A stretch of 64,000 bases of DNA, from NCBI RefSeq assembly GCF_008704995.1, contig NZ_CP023747.1:7288001-7352000 (forward strand), read 5' to 3'. Positions 1 through 6,876 of the stretch are shown in pieces. The notes under the pieces were generated by a model. That model saw only the letters and a list, made by a program, of their open reading frames with translations. It searched no databases and was not told the DNA's origin. The stretch is from Streptomyces nodosus. Lineage in GTDB: Bacteria > Actinomycetota > Actinomycetes > Streptomycetales > Streptomycetaceae. The position numbers and the translations under genes were made by a program. Within the stretch, counting starts at the first letter, position 1. Each line of letters starts with the position of its first letter.

Positions 1-1
1 G

Positions 2-616
2 CGCTCGCCGCTGAGCAGCCTGCACACCCAGCTGGAGGTGGCCGTCCGGCACCCCGGTTCCGCCGACTGGCAGGCCCGCGGCCCGGCGCTGATCGAGGAG
101 AGCGAGCGGCTGTCCCGGCTGGTCGACGACCTCGTCCGGACGGCCCGCCTGGACGCCCGGCCCCGGATGCGCAAAGGCCCGGTGGACCTGGACGAGATCG
201 TCTTCCGCGAGGTCCGCCATGCCCGGCTGCGCACCTCCCTCGTCATCGACCGGCGCGCCGTCAGCGCGGCCCGGGTGTACGGGGACGGGGAGGCGCTGGC
301 CCGCGTGGTGCGCAATCTGCTGGACAACGCCCTGCGGTACGCCGTCGAGCGGATCGAGGTGAGCCTGCGCGTCCACGACGGCACGGCGGTCCTGGTGGTC
401 GCCGACGACGGTCCCGGGATCCCGGCGGCCGACCGCAGCCGCGTCTTCGACCGCTTCACCCGCCTGGACGGGGCGCGGGCCCGGGACACCGGCGGCAGCG
501 GCCTCGGACTGTCGATCGTCCACGATCTGATCGCCGCCCACCATGGCCGTGTGCACATCGAGGACAACGGTCCCGGGGCCCGGGTCGTGGTCGGTGTGCC
601 GGCCATGGAGCTATGA
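2..616 (+). CDS. Sensor histidine kinase, C-terminal part (truncated by window edge)
   Basis: The reading frame is open from the first bases, so the gene begins upstream of the window. The first residues, RSPLSSLHTQLE, look like the segment just after the phospho-accepting His of a HisKA dimerisation helix, so the catalytic His lies just outside. The ATPase domain follows: N box (NLLDNALRYA), G1 box (DDGPGIP), F box (VFDRFTR) and G2 box (GGSGLGLSIV). This is the cytoplasmic half of a two-component sensor that would autophosphorylate and pass phosphate to a response regulator, probably encoded upstream. The signal sensed cannot be judged because the sensor region is missing. The kinase assignment is firm. 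Confidence 0.92.
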   Translation, partial: RSPLSSLHTQLEVAVRHPGSADWQARGPALIEESERLSRLVDDLVRTARLDARPRMRKGPVDLDEIVFREVRHARLRTSLVIDRRAVSAARVYGDGEALARVVRNLLDNALRYAVERIEVSLRVHDGTAVLVVADDGPGIPAADRSRVFDRFTRLDGARARDTGGSGLGLSIVHDLIAAHHGRVHIEDNGPGARVVVGVPAMEL

Positions 617-659
617 GAGGGTTCCGGCCGTACGGGGCGCCCTCCGGACCGGTGGAGAC

Positions 660-673
660 GGCATGCGCATGCC
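660..673. repeat. Perfect 14-bp palindrome GGCATGCGCATGCC
   Basis: The palindrome has no spacer and lies in the 238-bp gap between the kinase and the L,D-transpeptidase, about 180 bp before the latter's start. It could be a regulator site, but GC-rich palindromes of this size also arise by chance. No clear promoter was recognised in this gap. Confidence 0.3.
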
Positions 674-854
674 CCGGACCGAGGTGCCGCGGGGCCCTTG
701 TGCCCGGCGTCCGGAAGCGGAATGTCACCGTCTGGTCGCAGTGTGTCCCGCGCTACAACCAGCGGGGCCCGCGGCGGGTCTATCCGACAGGAAACGCGGA
801 TGGACAGGGACGTGCCCCGCGCCGGGGCGCGGACCCGAGGACGAGAGGCCCGCC

Positions 855-1550
855 ATGGGGGACTTACGCAGACGAGGAGTCGCCGCGCTCGCCGTGACCG
901 CGCTGGTGACTCCGCTCACGCTCGCGCTCGGCACGGCGCCCGCGGGCGCCGCGAGCTGCACCACGAAGACCGGCCCGTACCAGAAGAAGATCGAGAAGTT
1001 CCTGGGCCGCCCGGTCGACGGCAAGCAGTCCGCCGCCGACTGCAAGGCGATCCGGGCGTTCCAGAACAAGCACGGCATCACTCCGGCCATCGGCTACGCG
1101 GGCCCCGTCACCTGGGGCGTGGTCGACCTGATGATCAAGCAGAAGGCCGTCGGGAAGAAGCCCGGCAAGGACGGGAAATGCCCTGTGAACAAGGGCCGTA
1201 TCGCCTGCGTCAACCTGACCCTCCAGCTCAGCTGGATCCAGGACGGCTCCCGGCTCGTCTACGGTCCCGTACCGGTGCGCACCGGCCGCGACCACTACGA
1301 GACCCGCACCGGTCTGAAGAAGATCTACTGGCGGCACATCGACCATGTGTCGAGCATCTATCACGTGCCCATGCCGTACAGCCAGTTCTTCGACGGCGGC
1401 CAGGCCTTCCACTCCGCGAACCTCAGCATGTGGAACCCGCCCGGCTCGCACGGCTGCGTCAATATGACCAAGACCGACGCCAAGAAGTACTGGTCGCTGC
1501 TGAAGACCGGCGACCGTGTCTTCGTCTACGGCCGTAAACCGGGCACCTGA
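855..1550 (+). CDS. Secreted L,D-transpeptidase with peptidoglycan-binding domain
   Basis: The ATG is chosen because it follows GAGAGG at a 6-nt spacing and opens a clear signal peptide (residues 1-34, basic start, hydrophobic core, ending AGAAS). The 231-aa protein then has a PG_binding_1-like domain (about 35-93) and a YkuD catalytic domain ending in a conserved HSANLSMW...SHGCVNM motif, with nucleophile Cys201. Such enzymes make 3-3 crosslinks in peptidoglycan outside the membrane or attach proteins to it. Longer upstream reading exists but has no signal peptide and lacks a ribosome-binding site. Two strong hairpins follow, so it is probably a single-gene unit. Family assignment is firm; the substrate is not known. 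Confidence 0.93.
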   Translation: MGDLRRRGVAALAVTALVTPLTLALGTAPAGAASCTTKTGPYQKKIEKFLGRPVDGKQSAADCKAIRAFQNKHGITPAIGYAGPVTWGVVDLMIKQKAVGKKPGKDGKCPVNKGRIACVNLTLQLSWIQDGSRLVYGPVPVRTGRDHYETRTGLKKIYWRHIDHVSSIYHVPMPYSQFFDGGQAFHSANLSMWNPPGSHGCVNMTKTDAKKYWSLLKTGDRVFVYGRKPGT

Positions 1551-1600
1551 CGGCCCCTTCGGCCGTCCTCCCGGCGGCCGGAGCGTGCGGCGGGGCCGGT

Positions 1601-1638
1601 GCGTGTGGCCCGCACGGACACCCGTGCGGGCCGCACGC
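1601..1638 (+). terminator. Strong hairpin terminator after the L,D-transpeptidase
   Basis: An 11-bp perfect stem (GGCCCGCACGG / CCGTGCGGGCC, loop ACAC) extends outward by six more pairs including one G-T wobble, giving about 17 bp. A smaller hairpin, GACGGCC-CCTTC-GGCCGTC at 1549-1567, overlaps the stop codon. Streptomyces terminators often lack a U tract, as here. Confidence 0.7.
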
Positions 1639-1760
1639 GGACGTGTACGGAGGGCGATGTGTCCGGTTCGCCGGGACGTGATCAGCTTCACGGTCCGGAA
1701 TGCCGGTTGGCGCCTGATTGCTCACATCGCCTTCACGGCGGGCCCCGTATGCTTCACGAC

Positions 1761-1934
1761 ATGTCCACCACTCCTGAACCCGCCGCGGAACGCTCCGCCG
1801 ACGAGGTGAACGAGGAGATCCGGGCCCTGTGGTTCCGGAGCGGCGGAAGGCTGAGCAGCCAGGAGCGTCGGGAGTACCAGCGGCTCGTCCTGGAATGGGC
1901 GGAGGCCTCCCCGGACCCCACGAAGGCGGCGTGA
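1761..1934 (+). CDS. Small conserved hypothetical protein (57 aa)
   Basis: Starts MSTTPEPAAERSADEVNEEI and ends in a charged helical segment with the pattern RLSSQERREYQRLVLEWAEA. I recognise no domain with a known function. An in-frame ATG four codons upstream (1749) is an alternative. The sequence TATGCT at 1748-1753 could be a -10 box placing transcription start at or near the ATG, meaning a leaderless mRNA; a matching -35 box is not convincing. The acidic, helical character and codon bias support a real gene. Role unknown. Confidence 0.65.
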   Translation: MSTTPEPAAERSADEVNEEIRALWFRSGGRLSSQERREYQRLVLEWAEASPDPTKAA

Positions 1935-1980
1935 CGGGCGGCCCGCTCGCCCTGATCCTCTTCGGCCCCTGTGCCGCGGC

Positions 1981-3360
1981 TCAGCTCCAGGTGGCGGAGT
2001 AGGTCCGGCGATAGGCCTCGCGTTCCTGCGCCGAGCGGAAGCGGAGGGTGGCGGCCAGCGCGACCAGGCTGCCCGCGGCGATCAGCAGGCCCGGCAGCAC
2101 GTTCCGCGAGTCGGTGAACCAGGACAGAAGACCGTCGAACCTCCCGGTGGTGCCGACCTCCTGGATCGCGCCCGGAGCCGCCGACCCGGGGGCCATGGCC
2201 GCACCCTGGGGGGCCGGGGCGGACGACGCGGGGCCGCCGCCGCTGCCCTCCGATGTCTCCGGCTGTCCGACGAGCCGGACCCCGAGGTCCGACATCGCCT
2301 TCGTCACCGGCTGGAAGAACGTGGTACCGCCCGACCGGCAGTCCCCGCTGCCGCCCGAGGTCACACCGAGCGCGACGCCCTCGGAGAACAACGGGCCGCC
2401 GCTGTCGCCCGCTTCGGCGCACACCGTGGTCTCGATGAGGCCGGTGACCGCGCCCTCGGGGTAGTTGACCGTGGCGTTGAGCGCGGTGACCACACCGTCA
2501 TGCAGACCGGTGGTGCTTCCGCTGCGGAAGACCCGCTCCCCGACCACCGGATCGGCCGAGCCCGTGATGCGCACCCCGCGCCCGTCCCCGATGGCCACGA
2601 TGTTCTCGCCGGGGGCGTCCCGCTCGTTCTCGTAGCGGATGAGCGAGAAGTCGCCGGCGCCGGGGAACTCCGAGGCCACCGTCCGGCCCAGCGATGTGCG
2701 GCCCTCGGCGTCCGAGAACCAGAGCGTGCCGTCGGGCCCGCAGTGTCCGGCGGTCAGGACGAACTCGCTGCGGCCGTCGCTCACATTGAAACCGGCCGAG
2801 CAGCGGCCGCCCGTGGAGAAGACGGGCCGGGCGCCGTCCAGCCTGGTCGTGAAGGTGCCCTGGACGCGTTCCATCCGTACGAACGCGCCGATGCCCCGGG
2901 CGAGTTCCGTCATCCGGGACCAGTCGGACGCGGAGACGGTGCGGTCGGCGCGCACCACCACCTCGTTCGCCGCATAGTCGAGGGCCCATGCGGTCCCCGC
3001 CACTCTCGGCGCCGAACTCAGTTCGGCCGTGGCCGACTTCAGCCGGTCCATGCTGTGGTGCACCATGGCGGGGCGGGCCCCGGCCGCCGTCACCCGGTCG
3101 GCCGCCGCCTGGTCGGTCACGGCGACCATGGGGGTGCCGTCGTCGGCGATCCAACTGCCCGCGGTCCGTGCGGTACCCAGCTTCGACACCAGGTCCGCTG
3201 CGGTCCGGGACGCGGCCCGCGCGGAGCTGTCCCCGGAACCCCGGCCGCCGGAGGGTTCGCTCGCCAGGGCCTGGGTGACCATCAGACCGCCCAGCAGCAC
3301 ACCGCCGATCGCCGCGATGCGCGTCCCCCGCCGGACGATCCGTCGTCGTGCATGCCCCAT
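1981..3360 (-). CDS. Membrane-anchored trypsin-like (S1) serine protease
   Basis: The 459-aa protein has an N-terminal signal/anchor (residues about 12-32), a pro-region of about 130 residues, and an S1 protease domain with LTAGHC (His), GDFSLIRY (Asp) and GDSGGP (Ser320). An S/G/P/A-rich linker then leads to a C-terminal membrane segment (VLPGLLIAAGSLVALAATL) and a basic tail. The protease resembles streptogrisin/alpha-lytic enzymes, but the C-terminal anchor suggests it stays on the cell surface rather than being released. It starts with ATG; the gene is convergent with the small gene upstream. Substrate unknown. The gap on its 5' side (3361-3519) has no other gene. Confidence 0.92.
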   Translation of the reverse strand: MGHARRRIVRRGTRIAAIGGVLLGGLMVTQALASEPSGGRGSGDSSARAASRTAADLVSKLGTARTAGSWIADDGTPMVAVTDQAAADRVTAAGARPAMVHHSMDRLKSATAELSSAPRVAGTAWALDYAANEVVVRADRTVSASDWSRMTELARGIGAFVRMERVQGTFTTRLDGARPVFSTGGRCSAGFNVSDGRSEFVLTAGHCGPDGTLWFSDAEGRTSLGRTVASEFPGAGDFSLIRYENERDAPGENIVAIGDGRGVRITGSADPVVGERVFRSGSTTGLHDGVVTALNATVNYPEGAVTGLIETTVCAEAGDSGGPLFSEGVALGVTSGGSGDCRSGGTTFFQPVTKAMSDLGVRLVGQPETSEGSGGGPASSAPAPQGAAMAPGSAAPGAIQEVGTTGRFDGLLSWFTDSRNVLPGLLIAAGSLVALAATLRFRSAQEREAYRRTYSATWS

Positions 3361-3519
3361 CCCTGGCTCCCGACCCCGAACAGCGCGGCGTCACCGCCGC
3401 GAGGCACTGCGGTCTCGAGCGCCCTCCCTCCATACGTGCGCCCGCGCCACGGCGTTCACCGGTGCGCCGCGCACCTCACGCCGCGGGCGAGGGCGAAACG
3501 CGCCCTAGACTTGCCGCGC

Positions 3520-3906
3520 ATGGACGAAGCCCTGCTGGACCGGCTCGCGACCGGCGCCTATCTCCTGATCACCAGTTACCGACGAAACGGCACCGCCGTC
3601 GCCACCCCGGTCTGGGTGGTGCGGGACGGCGACGCACTCGGTGCCTGGACCGCCGCGGACTCCTGGAAGGTGAAACGGATCCGAGCCCGCGCGGAGGTGC
3701 TCATCGGCCCCTGCGACCTGCGCGGACATCCGACCGGCGACCAGGTGCCGGCCACCGCCGAGATCTGCGACCCGGCCACCACGGTCCGCTATCGCGCGCT
3801 GATCGCCCGCAAGTACGGCCTGATCGGACGGCTCACCCTGCTCGGCAGCCGGTTGCGCCGCGGGGTGAAGGGCACTGTCGGCATCCGCCTGACGCCCACG
3901 CCCTGA
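3520..3906 (+). CDS. PPOX-class F420-dependent oxidoreductase-like protein
   Basis: The 128-aa protein has the split-barrel pattern of small FMN/F420-binding proteins of the pyridoxamine-phosphate-oxidase superfamily (LITSYRRNGTAVATPVWVV, DSWKVKRIRARAEVLIGPCD, RYRALIARKYGLIG). It matches my memory of the Rv2061-type TIGR03666 family. The ATG is chosen because TAGACT at 3506-3511 is a good -10 box 8 nt before it, so the mRNA is probably leaderless. The physiological substrate is unknown. Its 3' end faces the permease gene across a strong bidirectional hairpin. Confidence 0.85.
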   Translation: MDEALLDRLATGAYLLITSYRRNGTAVATPVWVVRDGDALGAWTAADSWKVKRIRARAEVLIGPCDLRGHPTGDQVPATAEICDPATTVRYRALIARKYGLIGRLTLLGSRLRRGVKGTVGIRLTPTP

Positions 3907-3911
3907 AGCGG

Positions 3912-3947
3912 CGGGCCCGAGGGGCTCGGTCCGGCCGCTCGGGCCCG
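3912..3947. terminator. Bidirectional terminator hairpin
   Basis: Perfect 10-bp arms CGGGCCCGAG and CTCGGGCCCG with a 16-nt loop sit between two convergent genes that end at 3906 and 3965. Confidence 0.65.
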
Positions 3948-3964
3948 TGGCGGGCCCGGGCCGG

Positions 3965-5137
3965 TCAGTGGTGCTGCCCGCCCGCCCCGGCGTGCTCCTC
4001 CCGGCCGGGCGCACCGCCCATCGTCCGCAGCATCCTCAGGCCGCCGGTGCGCAGGAAGCGTACGAGCAGGACCGCGGCGAGCAGCAGAAAGGCGATGTTG
4101 AACCAGGTCGTGTAGTTCCAGCGGACACCCTCCCCGGGGATCCTGGCGCGGGCCTGGTCCGGCACCAGACCCAGTCCGCCGAAGACGAATTCGACGACAT
4201 AGCCCGCGACCGCCATGGCCGCATAGAAGGTGCCCAGCAGGAACAGGGACATCCGGGCCCCGTAGTACTTCCGGTAGATGGTGAGGATCGGCAGGATCAG
4301 CAGGTCCGCGAAGATGAAGGCGATCACCCCGCCGAAGCTGATGCCGCCCTTCCACAGCACCACCGCCAGCGGCACATTGCCGATCGAGCAGACGAAGGTG
4401 GCGATCGCCACCAGTGGCCCGACCAGCGGCCCGATCAGCTTGGCCGCGAGCGGGTCGTCGGCCAGGAAGAACGTACGCCAGAACGCGTCCGGCACCCAGG
4501 CGGCGATCGCGCCGGCGATCAGCAGACCGGCCACCAGATCGCGCAGGATCGCCGCCCACTCCATGACGAAGATGTGCGACACGGAGGTGAGGCCCGCGCG
4601 GGAGAGCAGTCGGCGGAACAGACCGCCCTCGCCGCCCAGCGACATGTCCATCGCCGCGTGCCCCTCCATCGAGCCCGCCAGTCCCCGCTCGGCCTGTTCG
4701 CGGGCCCGGCGCAGCAGCCCCTCGCGCAACAGGACCCGGAAGAGCACGGCCAGGACCACGATCATCAGTGGTCCGCCCACGAACTCCGCGAGGGTGAACT
4801 GCCACCCCATCAACAGCGCCAGGATCACGCCCAGTTCGACCACCAGATTGGTGGAGGCGATCTCGAAGGCCATCGCCGCGGTGAAGTCGGCGCCCTTGCG
4901 GAACAGAGAACGCGCCAGCGCGACCGCCGCGTAGGAGCACGAGGAGGAGGCCATGCCCAGCCCCGCGGCCAGGGCGAGCGTCCGCGGCCGGTCGTCGCCC
5001 AGCAGCCGTACGACCGTCGACCGGCGCACCACCGCCTGCACCACGGCGGACAGGGCGAAGCCCAGGATCAGCGCCCAGGTGATCTCCCAGGTCATCGACC
5101 CGGCGATGGCCAGCGCGTGCCGGATCCCGTGCCACAT
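3965..5137 (-). CDS. UPF0718/DUF318-type membrane permease
   Basis: The protein (390 aa from the chosen ATG) has about eight to nine hydrophobic helices in two related halves, with glycine/serine-rich motifs such as GMASSSCSYAAVA and VCSIGNVPLAVVL. These are typical of the permease family that includes ArsP, a trivalent organoarsenical exporter. The C-terminus ends in His-His. The start is placed at MWHGIRH because GGAGAGG precedes it; a longer reading from 5176 would add 13 residues with no good ribosome-binding site. A metal or metalloid substrate is plausible but not shown. Confidence 0.85.
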   Translation of the reverse strand: MWHGIRHALAIAGSMTWEITWALILGFALSAVVQAVVRRSTVVRLLGDDRPRTLALAAGLGMASSSCSYAAVALARSLFRKGADFTAAMAFEIASTNLVVELGVILALLMGWQFTLAEFVGGPLMIVVLAVLFRVLLREGLLRRAREQAERGLAGSMEGHAAMDMSLGGEGGLFRRLLSRAGLTSVSHIFVMEWAAILRDLVAGLLIAGAIAAWVPDAFWRTFFLADDPLAAKLIGPLVGPLVAIATFVCSIGNVPLAVVLWKGGISFGGVIAFIFADLLILPILTIYRKYYGARMSLFLLGTFYAAMAVAGYVVEFVFGGLGLVPDQARARIPGEGVRWNYTTWFNIAFLLLAAVLLVRFLRTGGLRMLRTMGGAPGREEHAGAGGQHH

Positions 5138-5181
5138 GCGGGTGCCCCTCTCCACGACGGCCCGAAGCGTGCACACTTTAT

Positions 5182-5204
5182 GCCCCTGGGTGGCATTAAG
5201 GGGC
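5182..5204 (-). promoter_or_regulatory. Inverted repeat GCCCCT-N11-AGGGGC upstream of the permease
   Basis: Perfect 6-bp arms lie about 45 bp before the permease start. On the minus strand TAAAGT, a fair -10 box, lies just downstream of the repeat. The arrangement suggests an operator for a dyad-binding, possibly metal-responsive, repressor, but no regulator gene is adjacent. Confidence 0.4.
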
Positions 5205-5275
5205 TATGCCGCATTCATCGTGAATGCCGGGTTGTGGTGCCCGGAGCCGGTTCGGTGCGCGCGAGCGTGCGGCTC

Positions 5276-5947
5276 TCAGGTGCGTGCCTTCGTGGCCGGC
5301 GGTTCACCGCGCACCGGCAGCGCGGTCGCGGGCAGCACGAGGTCAGCCCGGTGCCGGGTCGACGCCACCAGGTCCGCGTTGCGCTGGTCCGTGCCCAGCA
5401 CCCACGCCACCGCCGTGTCATGGTCCTTGCCGAACTCCCTGTGGCGGGCCACCAGCCGCGCCACGCGCTCCCGTTCGTCGATCTCGCAGAACCACACCTC
5501 GTCCAGCTCGGGCCGCACCCGCGCCCAGGCGCCCGTCTCCAGCAACAGGTAGTTGCCCTCGGTCACGATCAGCCGGGCCGTCGGCGGCACCGGTACGGCC
5601 CCCGCGAGCGGCTGTTCCAGCACCCGCTCGAAACCCGGCGCATAGACGGTCTCCTCGTCCTCGTCGCGCAGTCGCCGCAGCAGCGCCGCATACCCCGCCG
5701 CGTCGAAGGTGTCGGGCGCGCCCTTGCGGTCCCGGCGGCCGAGCCGGTCGAGTTCGGAGTCGGCCAGATGGAAGCCGTCCATCGGCACCCGCGCCACCCA
5801 GGGCGGTCCCTCGCCGTTCAGCCGCCGCACCAGATGCCCGGCGAGCGTCGTCTTGCCCGCGCCGGGAGCGCCCGCGATGCCGAGGATCACGCGCCGATCG
5901 GGGCGCGCCAGGGCCGCCGCTCGCTTCAGGAGATGGTCGAAGGTCAT
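5276..5947 (-). CDS. Nucleoside/uridine kinase-like P-loop kinase
   Basis: The 223-aa protein has a Walker A loop GIAGAPGAGKTT, the motif VPMDGFHLAD typical of the PRK/uridine-kinase and pantothenate-kinase group, and VTEGNYLLLETGAWA. It probably phosphorylates a small hydroxylated metabolite using ATP in the cytoplasm. Relatives in fructose or nucleoside metabolism are similar, so the substrate cannot be fixed. The start at MTFDHLL is favoured by homology-like N-terminal length; MTGTHTPDRR, 14 codons upstream, is an alternative, and neither has a strong ribosome-binding site. It is divergent from the beta-phosphoglucomutase/GH65 pair, which hints at sugar metabolism. Confidence 0.82.
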   Translation of the reverse strand: MTFDHLLKRAAALARPDRRVILGIAGAPGAGKTTLAGHLVRRLNGEGPPWVARVPMDGFHLADSELDRLGRRDRKGAPDTFDAAGYAALLRRLRDEDEETVYAPGFERVLEQPLAGAVPVPPTARLIVTEGNYLLLETGAWARVRPELDEVWFCEIDERERVARLVARHREFGKDHDTAVAWVLGTDQRNADLVASTRHRADLVLPATALPVRGEPPATKART

Positions 5948-6135
5948 GGGGTGAGCCGCCCGCCGGTCAGGTGTGTGGGTTCCCGTCATTGGACCAGAGG
6001 CCGCGCCGGACCGCGAGAACGGGGCGCCGTCACGGGGCGGTCCACGGACGGCGCCCGGTGCCGTCGCCGGGGAGCGAGGACGGAATGTGGCGATCGCCAC
6101 CCTCTGCGCGGCGCATTTCGGGGAAAGTGGCTCCT

Positions 6136-6876
6136 ATGACAGAGCTCGGTCTTCCGGACGGTATCCAGGCCTGCCTCTTCGACCTCGACGGGGTCATCAC
6201 CAGAACCGCCGTCGTCCACGCGGCCGCGTGGAAGCAGACGTTCGACGACTTTCTGCGCCGACGGGACGGGGACGCCTACCGCCGCTTCGACGCGGTCGCC
6301 GACTACGACGAATATGTCGACGGGCGCCCCCGCGCCGACGGGGTGCGCACCTTCCTCGCCTCCCGGGGCATCCGTCTGCCCGAGGGCGAGCCCGGCGACC
6401 CACCCGGCCGGGAGACCGTCCACGGCCTCGGCAACCGCAAGAACGACACGCTCCTGGAACTGATCCGCACCCGGGGCGTCGAGGCGTACGACGGCACCGT
6501 CCGCTATGTCGAGGCCGTGCGCGCCGCAGGACTGCGGACGGCCGTCGTCTCCTCGAGCGCCAACTGCCGTGACATCCTGCGCTCCGTGGGTGCCGAGCAC
6601 CTCTTCGACGTACGCATCGACGGGATCGTCGCCGCCGAACGGCGGCTGCCGGGCAAGCCGCGGCCCGACACCTTCCTGGCCGCCGCCCGGGACCTCGGTG
6701 TCGAACCGAAGGCCGCCGCGGTCTTCGAGGACGCGCTCGCGGGCATGGACGCCGGGCGCTCGGGCCATTTCGGTTATGTGGTCGGCGTGGACCGCACCGG
6801 ACAGGCGGAGGCCCTGCGCGCCCACGGCGCCGACATCGTGGTGCAGGACCTCGCGGAACTGGGGGAGCGGGCGTGA
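6136..6876 (+). CDS. Beta-phosphoglucomutase-family HAD hydrolase
   Basis: The 246-aa protein carries HAD motifs: the DxD nucleophile motif in CLFDLDGVIT, the Ser-containing AVVSSSAN, the Lys in LPGKPRPDTF and the acidic motif VFEDALAGM. It fits enzymes that convert beta-glucose 1-phosphate to glucose 6-phosphate. The last bases overlap the start of the GH65 gene by 4 nt (GTGA), so the two are translationally coupled. Together they make a pathway: phosphorolysis of an alpha-linked disaccharide to beta-glucose 1-phosphate, then isomerisation into glycolysis. Confidence 0.9.
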   Translation: MTELGLPDGIQACLFDLDGVITRTAVVHAAAWKQTFDDFLRRRDGDAYRRFDAVADYDEYVDGRPRADGVRTFLASRGIRLPEGEPGDPPGRETVHGLGNRKNDTLLELIRTRGVEAYDGTVRYVEAVRAAGLRTAVVSSSANCRDILRSVGAEHLFDVRIDGIVAAERRLPGKPRPDTFLAAARDLGVEPKAAAVFEDALAGMDAGRSGHFGYVVGVDRTGQAEALRAHGADIVVQDLAELGERA

